This document shows, in pieces, positions 54,955-64,000 of a stretch of DNA of 64,000 nucleotides. Position 1 is the first letter of the stretch. Each line of letters opens with the position of its first letter. The position numbers were made by a program, and so were the translations under genes. This DNA is from Nageia nagi (lineage: Eukaryota; Pinophyta), in contig JBITNC010000001.1 of the NCBI GenBank assembly GCA_050084985.1, forward strand, positions 143,282,001 to 143,346,000, read 5' to 3'. A model generated the notes under the pieces. It ran no database searches, was not told the DNA's origin, and was given only the letters and a program-made list of their open reading frames with translations.

Positions 54955-56232
54955 TTACACCCAACAATAAGAGTGTTGGTACCCAAAGCTTAGGAGTTTG
55001 GGTTGAGAAGAAAACCCAAATGATCAAGATACAAAGTGATTGATGTTAATGCAATCTCCAAAGGTAATAGATGAAGCAATGCAGGATGACCATAATAAGG
55101 ATGAAATTTTTTTTTGAATGTCAAATATGACTCTTTTCTCCTAAAGAGTAACCATAAAGAAGTCCAAGGAATAATGGACCATGGTAGAATGGAACTACAA
55201 ATCCAAGTGACAGAGTACCCAATGCATATGTTATACAATGTCTAATGAATGATGGTGATAGTCACAAAAACAATCCCAATAAGTAATATTTATTCATGTA
55301 AGAACCAATAGAAAATTATAAGAATATTTTAAGCATTCAAATAGTATGAAGACCAAGTATCTTGAAAATGGAGCTCATTTTCCAAAGGATGTCAAGCGAT
55401 TCCTTCAACTTGAGTTAGGGAATAACATTTTCTTTGATAATGGAATTATGGCAAAAGGAAGAGCTCAAAAGTTGAATACCAATGCTTTATATGGATTCAA
55501 AATCAAACTTAAAAGGATGAAGATACAACCTTATGAAGATTTCATTAATTAATTATAAGAATGGTGATCACATGGAGCACAAAGAGGAAAACTATGCCAT
55601 GCAACCATTCAATGGGAAGATCTTGAAGTGAAAAAGCCAAAAAAATAGATGGTATACCAAATGGAGGTTGAAGGAAGAAGTTATGACAAAAACTCCTTTA
55701 GTATGAAAGATGTAGTTGCAATCCCTATAAAAATAGGAAAATTTCAAAAGCCATAACTTTTGATCTAGAGCTCCATTTTTTGTGTTCTTTATACTGTTGG
55801 AAAGGTCTAGACATGTAGAATACACATAAAAGAGTATATTCTATTTGGAGCAATATAGTGCCTTAATTTATCACTTTAAACAAAATGTAGTTTTATATCT
55901 TCTCAACCTAGAAGATGAACACAACTCTAATTCATAGCAAAAGGAGTGTGTGAGGGTGAATGGGTATGAAGAAAAACAACCTTGACTCAATGGCCTCTCC
56001 CTTGGATTTGCTTAGTCTAAGATATGGAAAGGATATCAGAGCAATGAGGAGAAGCATTTATTTGAGCCAAAGTGAGATTTGTTATCTTTCAAATCTAAAA
56101 CAAAAGGCTTAATAAAGAATGGGAATGAACCCAAAGTGCGAATGATGGTTGGGAGGGGGGAATGGCATGAAGCTAATCCCCCCACAATTTTGACAACAAA
56201 TCTGAGAGTTGAAATCCAAAAGAGAAGGAACT

Positions 56233-56245
56233 ACTCTGATACTAA
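56233..56245 (-). other. Primer-binding site of the small LTR element
   Basis: Minus-strand TTAGTATCAGAG directly beside LTR B; one or two bases from the tRNA-Met-type site TGGTATCAGAG. Confidence 0.65.
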
Positions 56246-56537
56246 TGATATGGAATTAGAATCCAAAATACATTTTATTACAAAGAGAAGCCTATAAATA
56301 GGCATTTACAAGAACAAATACCATGGTTTGAGAACATGGTATTGAGGACATGATTTTATAAGAACAATGTAAACATTAAATGACCTTAATTAATACCATA
56401 ATTTGATAATATCATATTGAATATATGATTTTACAAGATAACCATAAATATTAAATGATATTAAATAAATGCATCTAAGCATTATCTTATCCCAGATTCC
56501 TAATTATAGATTGTATTATTATTATTATGCCTCATCA
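56246..56537 (-). repeat. LTR B (5' LTR) of the small element
   Basis: 292 bp, TGATATGG to CCTCATCA, containing two tandem copies of the roughly 75-bp unit present once in LTR A. Confidence 0.75.
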
Positions 56538-56811
56538 TTAAATACATTTTATTACAAAGAGAAGCCTATAAATAGGAATTTACAAGAATAAATACCATAA
56601 TTTGAGAACATTGTATTGCGGACACAGTTTTACAAGATAATCATAAACATTAAATGACCTTAATGAATACCATGGTTTGAGAACATGGTATTGAGGATAC
56701 AGTTTTATATGGAAATTGTAAATATTAAATGATAATAAATAAATGCATCTACACATTATTTTATCCTAGATACCTAAATATGAAATTTATTATTATTATT
56801 ATGCCTCATTA
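56538..56811 (-). repeat. LTR C, extra copy lacking its first bases
   Basis: Starts at ttaaatacattttattac, missing about 20 bases of the LTR start, and ends in a decayed cctcatt. Also carries the doubled unit, so it is closer to B than to A. Confidence 0.7.
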
Positions 56812-59130
56812 GCACTCAAACTCTACCTTTTCCAATTTACAGCCCCATTCCCAAAATTATGCTTAGAGGTGAGCCAACTTTGGAAGAAGGAAGAAAGTGT
56901 ACTTCATGATATCAAGGGAAACATAATTATGGATTTCATCATCGAAGACATCAAGGCAACATTTTAGTGGACTTTGAAGGGTAGTTTTGAATATACTAAG
57001 GTGGAGTCACTTGCATGCTATTAGTATACCAATAGGGAATCCATGGCGATTAGAAGCTAGATGTTGGATGAGAACCACATTCTAAAGGGGAATTCCCTCA
57101 TTAACTTTCCCCATTCCCACTTCTACCTATCTATGGAATTTATGATTCTAAGTTTGTCAAGGATCCTTGGTATAGAATATGCATCTAGGTTTAGGAAGGA
57201 TTTCTTCAGCTTCATTATGGATATTGCCAAAGGGAGAAAAATTAGGTGGAGTAAGGTGTTGAGTGATAATATTGCAGATCAACTATCATATTTGGGGACT
57301 AAATGTAAGTTCTATCTCAAATCTTCCTTGGTGCATTTGTTTCTTCATTATAATTATATACCTATGACTCTAGGGGAGGTGAACCTAATTCAAAAGGGAA
57401 TATATGTTGTTTGGAAGTGCTACCCTAAGTGGATAATTGAAAGAAGATGGTGGATGGGAGTATGAGATCTATAAATAGCTCATGGGAGAGATCACAGTTG
57501 ATAAAATCTTAAATTCATTATAGGATGCACTAAGAAATAATGGAGACTTGTACTTCTATCACCAACATTATTTCCATATTCAACTTTATGGGTTAGTCAT
57601 ATAGCCATACTAACTACCTCAATATGTGAGCAACAAAATGCTCTTGATTGATATGATGAGATAGTTGATCCATATACATGAGCACTATGACATAAGAAAT
57701 TGACCACCTCAAATCTATGGATCATAGTGGAAGAGTACCAATGAAGAGCATGGGTGGTTGTGAATTCCATGATAGAGGAGTTGGAAAGGTACAACTTTAA
57801 GAAGATACCTATCACAAATCACTATGATCTTGAGCATAAGATTTATGGATTTTACATGAAGGAGAGGAAGAATACCTATGAACATAGGCCACTTAGAGAT
57901 GAGGAGCCATTTAGGAATGTTAGCAATGAGGTGGAGATTAAGAGGATCTGTACTACAATGCAAGAAGATGCTCAAAAGCAACAATGAGTAGTGGAGGCCA
58001 TCATTGACAACAAGTTATCACAATCAAAGGGGAAGAAGATCATAAGAATATAAATCTAAAGTTATTCAATTTCCCCCAATAATTAAGGAGCTTTTTGGCC
58101 AATACAAATCCATACAAAATAAGAATCCAATCAAGAAGGTGGTGTAACAAGTCAAAGATATAGTGGATGAGCATGATATGAGAGAGTTAGAGCATGTGGC
58201 ACTTGACAAGATGGTGAGATATGTAGAAATATGGAGAAGGATCCATTACCACCCCAAAGACCACCTAGAAGATCAACTTCATGCCCATCCCAAATAATTC
58301 CATCATTTGAGTCTATATATTCTAGTCCCTTGTATGATCCTAAAGAAATCCCTAAAGGAGAATGAGAAGATGAGCATGAATATGATGTCCATGAGAATGA
58401 ACTTGAGAAAGGGGAATACAAAATTCTTCCTCAAAAAGAATTAGAGAAGGAACATTAGGAAGAACTAGAGAATGAACACATAACCAGTACATATCCTCGT
58501 GATGATATTCATAATGACTAGAAGGATGATGAATCCTTAGAGATTTTAGAGGTAGTCCAAAAACTTGCATCTTTGGAGCCTTCAACTACTCAAAGGAAAG
58601 GTGAAGGTCCAACCTCAAAATTGGTGCCAAAGAGGGCCCAATTAAAAAGGTGATCCCAATCTTGATCATTGACAACATCAGGAGGGGTCATAGAAGAAGA
58701 ATATAGACCTTGGAAGAGGACCAAAAGGAACCTCACCAACATTGCAAATATAGTTGTTGAGATCCACCAACCTTCATGCAATCATGAATGGGACATGGAC
58801 ATGGATAAGTGCCTTGATTTATTTAACATGGATGTTGGGGAAGATTTTGGAGAAAGGGAATCCAATGATCAAATCATAGAGTTCTCCACTCACTTGTGGA
58901 AGATCCAGACCTACATGCACATGATCAATAATTTTGTATATATCAATACCTTAGTGACTGATAAGGATAATCCTTAATGTTATAGAGAGCTAAAGTAGAT
59001 TAATCAAATCATCAACAAAGGTTCCATTAGTGTGACTAGAAGGAAACATGTAATTATTTCAAATTCCAAGGATGGGATGCTAAAAGAGAAAGAGATAAAG
59101 AGCCTCAAGAAGGAGTTAGCTTTAAGAGGA

Positions 59131-60988
59131 GATTGAATTGCAAGATTGATTTAGCCAGAGTACTAATAGAAAATATTTGAAAGGTGAAGCCTCTCAAAGA
59201 GGGTATGACTAAACTAAAGTAAGAGATGATCAATGGGGTTTTGGAAGTACTAAGATAGTTCATTGATTCCCTTCATAGAGTCTCACTTGAGGAAGAAAAT
59301 TTGAAGAACATTATGATTGAAATGATTTAGATCCTAATTATTTTAGATTCATTAAAACCTATGATATTTAGATTTGAAACATGTAGGATTAGAGGCATGA
59401 AGATGCCAAATTTTATGATAACTACTAGTTTAGTTAGGCATGATTAATCAGGTGCTTGATCATTTCCAAGAGATCAAGAAGGAGGTGACCTTGATCAATG
59501 TTAAATACAACTCATGCATTGAAAAAGATGGATTTCCAAGTCAAGTTCTTAGAGGAGGACACCACCATCAAGGAGGTTGATATAATGGTGATAGAGGTAA
59601 TAAATCTTCTTCATAGTTTGATTATGATAGAGGAAATGAATTCTTACTAGTATGGAAGTCACTTGAGATATATGTTGTGAGCTCATACATGGAAGAGGGA
59701 TATGCAAAGGCTGATCGATAAGGTCAAGGATAGTGTTTTTGCAAGTAGGCCAAAGTTTTTAGAGATGCTACGTGTATTAGAGCTTATAATGAGATTCTTT
59801 AATGAGGGTTTCAATGAATGAGTTGCAAGCCTAGGACTACCACTGATCTAGTCATTATTTTTAGTCATTATTATTTTATAATATCATTTTATTCCCAAAC
59901 TTATGAAGGATGATGATTTTCTCCCACAAGTTTAGAGGAAACTTTGTAATGCCATGTGGCATATTTTTATAGGACCATATTTCATTTTCTTGATTAGGGT
60001 TAGTGAAACTCTAATGGTTTATCCAAAACTATTTATACCCCTTTTTGATTCATTTGTAAAGGGTGTTGATAATTTTAGCAATTGAAAGAACTTTCATTTG
60101 CAAGGCCAAAAATTTTCTAAGTTGTTTAATATGGTGTATGTTAGTGCAATTGTGATTATATGCTTCTCATGTTAGAATGGTGAATGTGAATGAATTATTG
60201 ATAGTGCTATCTAGTTCATTTTATCATTTCTTAGTGTTGGTTCAATTGTTTGGAACATCTTGACAATTTCCTTAAAGTATACAAGAGATTTTTTAAATAT
60301 CTTATGAAGTGATTGATTAGCATCCTATTGATGATATTTTACCATTTACAATTTTGCTTGGATACCTAGAATATCTAATTGATGTGACTCATTGTAAGAA
60401 CTTCACCTAGATCCTTTAGTCTTACCTCCATCTCATCATACTTCATCCTTACCACATCTTGATGCTTCATCCACTAGGCCATTCATGTTTTTGGCTAGTG
60501 GAACAAATAAAGGATGCTTGGAACCTATAATGACATCCAAAAATTTGAATTTTGAGGATATTATCTCAAGCCTATGAGTTTACATGCCCAGAACTACATC
60601 TTACTACCCATAATCATGCCACCAATTTTATTTATTTTATTTTACACCTTTTTTCTATCATTTTTGCACCTACAATTTCCCTTTTCAGCATTTTCCAAAA
60701 ATAACCCAGTTGAAGCCCGAATACTAAAGTTAGATTCCCTTGAATCCACACATGATATTCATGTTGGTGGCATATTTAAACATCTTATCCATTCACTAAG
60801 TTATCTTTTTCAAGTCATGAAGCAAACCTTTGGGGTAACCAGTCCCCATAATGGTAGGGAGTAAGGTCCCATAATGACTCTAGGGTAGGAAAGAAAAACC
60901 ACCCAACATTAATTAGCGCTAGAAAGAAGGTCCTTAAACTTGTGTTTATGTTTAAGCAAATGTTGTTTCTTTGTTATACCTTGCCAAG
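59131..60988 (+). other. Unassigned; possibly 3' end of the relic and 5' LTR of the next element
   Basis: 59131-59830 still gives short coding-like phrases on the plus strand. From about 59870 to 60100 the sequence has a promoter-like layout (gattagggtt, then TATTTATACCCC at 60030-60041, then pyrimidine- and T-rich sequence) that suggests an LTR upstream of the gag that begins at 60989. I could not place LTR ends, a primer-binding site or a second LTR copy. Confidence 0.4.
60030..60037 (+). promoter_or_regulatory. Possible TATA box of a plus-strand LTR
   Basis: TATTTATA within aaaactatttataccccttt, about 950 bp before the gag start. Suggestive only. Confidence 0.4.
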
Positions 60989-62400
60989 ATGGGACCTAAG
61001 AAAGGATTAGAAGGGTATAATTTGAGACCTAGGAAGGATCATCATAAAACTAGAGATGATCCATCCTCTGAAGAGTCCAATGAAGCTTAGCTTCAAGGTT
61101 TGGGATATAATTCTACATTAACCTCATTTGATACATCTTTCACTAGTCATAAGTACTAAATTCTATTCTTGAATCCTACACAACCAAGTGTTGAACTAGA
61201 AGCATCTCAACCATAGGATAACAATCCCATCTAAATAATTATCCCTTTCATTCCACAAGAAGAAGCTAATATCGAAGAAGAAGAGGCACCACCAAAATGG
61301 TTGAGAACAATTCTTGTCAACATTGCTAGTGAACAACATGAACTACTATGCAATTATGGGAAACATTTCTAAAATTTGATCATGATAGCATCACATTAGC
61401 AAAAGAACACATCCAGTACTATATTACTATTTTAATTAGATTACATGTTTAGCATGAAGATGTGGCTTATGGATTATTTCCCTACACTCTACAAGGTTGG
61501 GAAAGAGATTGATACATCAATTTAACACCTAGGTCCATTACCCCATTGAATAAATTAGAAGAGGATTTCTTATAGAGATTTAAGGTGCCCATAAATCCTA
61601 ACATTATTTTTGAGAAATTTTTCTATATGAAGAAGATATCTTATGAGCCCATGAGAAACTTCAATGGTTAGTTTTAGAAGCCATACTCCAAGTTGATTGA
61701 ACCACATATATAGTAGATCAATAATTAGAAGTGAAAATATATTTAAAAGTACTTAACCCCTTCACCATGGGCTTCTTGTAGAAAGAAATATGCACTAGGA
61801 CCTTACAACAAGCCTATACTATAGTGGCTACAATGGAAAAGTAACTTAAAGAGAATACTAAGGTGAAAAAGGACACAAACCTAATGCATCTAATAGGAAA
61901 TATGAATCTAAATAATTCATAATCTCCAATATAATCTAGTCCCCCAAAAACCATTTCTCCTTAATTACCCAATATCTCCATGATGGTGAATGTAGTCCAA
62001 CTGAACTGCTTGGATCTCATATATACTTCTCATTCCATGCCCACCACTTCTAATGATATTATTCATGTTACTCCTTCACAACCTACTCCATTAGACTTCG
62101 AGCTCATAGCCCAATTTACAAGCCATATAACAGAACATGCTTATCCTAATCTCCTACAACCATGATCAAGCCAAGGGGATTTCAATGGTCTTTTATGTCA
62201 ACTCTTGGGGTAACTTGCTAATGAACCTCAAAATTTAGAAGTTTTCAAGAAATATCAAGAGCTCTCTAAGAGGGAGTAGGAATTGATTAGAAGGGAGAAA
62301 GAGTTAGCAAGGAGGGAAAAAGAATAGAATGATACTAGAACCTTGTTGAACAAGTTAGAAAATATGGATCCTTCATAATCCAACATAGGGTTCAATTAGA
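60989..62400 (+). pseudogene. Gag relic of a plus-strand Ty3/gypsy element
   Basis: From ATG 60989 the frame reads MGPKKGLEGYNLRPRKDHHK, a basic start, then an acidic section (IPQEEANIEEEEAPPKWLRT) and, near 61500-61680, YINLTPRSITPLNKLEEDFL, RFKVPINPNIIFEKFFYMKK, which is the plant gag core (family pattern W, then PxSI.sW..L...F...F). Stops replace expected Trp residues at least twice. A charged Arg/Glu segment near 62250-62340 (ELIRREKELARREKE) may be the gag C-terminus. I see no zinc knuckle. Confidence 0.7.
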
Positions 62401-63230
62401 ATCAGACCCAAAAAAATGAAAAATAATATAATTGTAACTACTAAAGGCTAAACAAACCATGGAATACTAGCCTTAATAATGACATAGGTAATGTACCCAA
62501 TCCATTGGCAATGGAAAAAAATTAGGTCCAATACAATTTCTTGTATTTAATAAGAATTCCATTGATCACCCAGTGTAGGGTTCAAAACATAATGAATCCT
62601 AAATTCACAAGTCCCTATTTCATTTTTGCAACCAATATCATCCAATAAGAAATGTAACAACTCAAGAGAGATGCTAATGTTTGAGGTCTATGCAAGGAAT
62701 GAAAAAAATCTAAAGGATGAGCTACCCAAACCTAAATATGTAGCTTCATAACCTATTTATGTTGCACTAGAGAATCTTAGAATATTTAGGTATACTTTTT
62801 AGATAAGAGAACCATTGATAGAACCAAATCCTCCAAATAATTTGCAAGTGCTGCTAGACCTAGTTTCATCCAATACCCCACCTTTTCTTGGTCTAGTTCC
62901 TCATGTTAGAATTGTTTAGCTCTAGCCAAAGAGGACATCTCCTAGGCTAGAAAAGGTACCTATCCAATAAAACAAAGATGTGGGGAAATGGAAGAAAACA
63001 ACTTCACTCAACAATGAGTTACATGACCTTTCTTATGATGTCATTGAGGTATTGAGGAATAATAAAGCTAGTATTACCTCATCAAAGCTATGGAGATAGA
63101 CTAAGTACATGACTAGTTCTTGGGTTACCTTAATGAAGTTAGTGCACACAAGCTAAAACAAGGCACATCAAATGTAACTCCAATTGTTCCCACAATAATA
63201 AATGAATAACCCACTCTATCATAGATTCAA
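62401..63230 (+). other. Gag-protease linker region of the right-hand gypsy element
   Basis: Decayed coding-like sequence on the plus strand with many stops; phrases such as NPLAMEKN and SYDVIEVLRNNKASIT near 63030-63080. No domain assigned. Confidence 0.45.
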
Positions 63231-63600
63231 ATGGCTGTTAACAAGGCCGAGACATACACAAGTAGTAAAATGATACCACCATTCTTAGTCACTATAAGAG
63301 TAACTAGGAAAAATCTATATAATTGTATGATGGACTTAGAAGCAGGTGCCAATATCATGCCCCTCAAAATTTATCAAGCCTTGAACTTCCTAATCATCGA
63401 GATCCTACAAGGGATCACCTAGTTAGATGAAATGTCTATAAAAGTCATGAGAATGATACATAACCTAAGAATACAAATTGCTTTAGTTCCCCATATCATA
63501 AGGGATATTAACATCCAAGTTGTGAAGATCCTACAAAAATATGGCTTGTTACTTAGTTATAACTAGTCATATGCCTTGAATGGTTACTGCTATATTGTTT
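63231..63600 (+). pseudogene. Protease relic of the right-hand gypsy element
   Basis: Reads PPFLVTIRVTRKNLYNCMMD then LEAGANIMPLKIYQAL. Retropepsins of this plant gypsy group have a D-S/T-G triplet followed by A(S/G)xN(V/I)MPL. Here the triplet reads Asp-Leu-Glu, so the active site is lost, but the NIMPL block is clear. Stops end the open frame at 63422. Confidence 0.8.
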
Positions 63601-63829
63601 TCATGCATTTGTGGCTCCCTCAAAAGGGAGTGTCTAATCAATTAAGGTTCTAAGTGACCATATATAATGAAATCTATCATAAGGTACAATAGAACCAATC
63701 AATTGGCCTTGGTAGATGAAGTTCTAGGAGTTTATTCTCTAGATGTTGTTGACTCTTCCTTCCCAAATGATGATCATAGCTCTATTTAGCCTTCAACCTC
63801 TCAGGAAAAAAAGTCAAAAATGAAATATT

Positions 63830-64000
63830 AGAATATTAGGTTTTATGGATCTAAATCCAAAATATGAGGTGGAGCAGGGATTATACTACAAAATCATAAG
63901 AAGAAGAAGCACCAAGCTTCTTTCATACTAGAATTCCCCTGCACCTACAACATGACAAAGAATGAGGCTCTGATCGAAGGAATCAAGATGACAATGGCCA
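63830..64000 (+). pseudogene. RNase H domain, start only, cut by window end
   Basis: Reads RFYGSKSKI, stop, GGAGIILQNHKKKKHQASFI, LEFPCTYNMTKNEALIEGIK. The pattern FDG(S/A)..., GAGI(V/I)L, (F)PCTNNxAEYEALIxGL is that of RNase HI-like domains found in Tat-lineage gypsy elements as an extra domain. First catalytic Asp is Tyr here; the Glu in NEAL remains. It comes only about 230 bp after the protease, where reverse transcriptase should occupy more than 1 kb. Confidence 0.75.

Larger units (their letters stand above)
54738..56811 (-). mobile_element. Small non-coding LTR element with three LTR copies
   Basis: LTR A (54738-54954), about 1.29 kb internal DNA, LTR B (56246-56537) and, directly joined, LTR C (56538-56811). 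Primer-binding site beside B places it on the minus strand. Internal DNA has no retrotransposon protein; a 68-codon open stretch at 55346-55552 is unrecognised. The extra LTR suggests unequal recombination between copies. Flanking target duplication is not clear. Confidence 0.7.
54488..59130 (+). pseudogene. Long unrecognised protein relic, interrupted by a small LTR element
   Basis: Starts at ATG 54488: MTTSKSSSTKDFLMNLETIR, stop, DCIITICERQETLPQGANLS, KNRFFTIRDMDWKKVDPT (to 54735). The LTR element at 54738-56811 intervenes. Coding resumes near 56815, and from 57061 to 58977 a single frame (three long open runs all in phase) is broken only by stops: LGIEYASRFRKDFFSFIMDI, RKIRWSKVLSDNIADQLSYL, EELERYNFKKIPITNHYDLE, an acidic stretch with EYDVHENELEKGEYK, RPWKRTKRNLTNIANIVVEI, MDKCLDLFNMDVGEDFGERE. 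The protein would exceed 700 residues, mostly charged and helical in the second half. No catalytic motif or family recognised. It might be a gene carried by a retrotransposon or a decayed host gene. Confidence 0.55.

Noticed and set aside
57597-58781. Several minus-strand open frames of 63-89 codons
   Set aside because: They are antisense shadows of the plus-strand relic at 56815-58977, which is coherent in a single frame.

Overview
This window looks like AT-rich, repeat-dominated nuclear DNA from a seed plant, most likely a gymnosperm. The evidence is a nuclear-type tRNA-Lys(UUU) relic, a pentatricopeptide-repeat (PPR) E/DYW relic, a plant-mobile-domain (PMD) relic, a plant LINE with a DUF4283-type ORF1, and nested, heavily decayed LTR retrotransposons. 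I see no intact long gene and no prokaryotic, plastid or mitochondrial gene cluster. Assignment to gymnosperms is inference from the style of the repeats and relics; I did not identify the species.

Left third (1-18,200): a PMD gene relic on the minus strand is split by a non-coding copia-like LTR element (2888-13680, 5-bp target duplication with one mismatch). That element is itself interrupted by a well-delimited Ty3/gypsy element (5049-11798, perfect TTACT duplication). The gypsy element keeps gag, protease, reverse transcriptase, RNase H and integrase in order, but all are broken by stops and by changes at catalytic positions. A second, unrecognised minus-strand relic follows at about 16.2-17.2 kb.

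Middle (18,200-42,600): low-complexity tracts and palindromes, a 72-bp minisatellite, a tRNA-Lys relic beside a G-rich tract, and a long minus-strand relic (26.4-29.5 kb) of a protein family with transposase-like acidic motifs. Then comes a gypsy derivative that has lost pol (35602-39549), inserted into one copy of a locally duplicated segment whose other copy shows the nearly empty site.

Right third (42,600-64,000): PPR relics, a single exon of an SNF2-type helicase that still has its splice donor, and a tandem array of four units of about 1 kb, each carrying a PPR DYW tail and an E domain. A LINE fragment interrupts the third unit. Copia fragments follow, then a region of repeated hairpins upstream of a long unrecognised plus-strand relic (54.5-59.1 kb) that is interrupted by a small LTR element with three LTR copies. 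The window ends inside a plus-strand gypsy element with gag, protease and an RNase H domain but no reverse transcriptase between them.

Nothing here appears to form a working pathway. The biology is layered insertion, tandem duplication and G:C-to-A:T decay. Coordinates of relics are approximate; LTR, primer-binding-site and target-duplication coordinates were read base by base.
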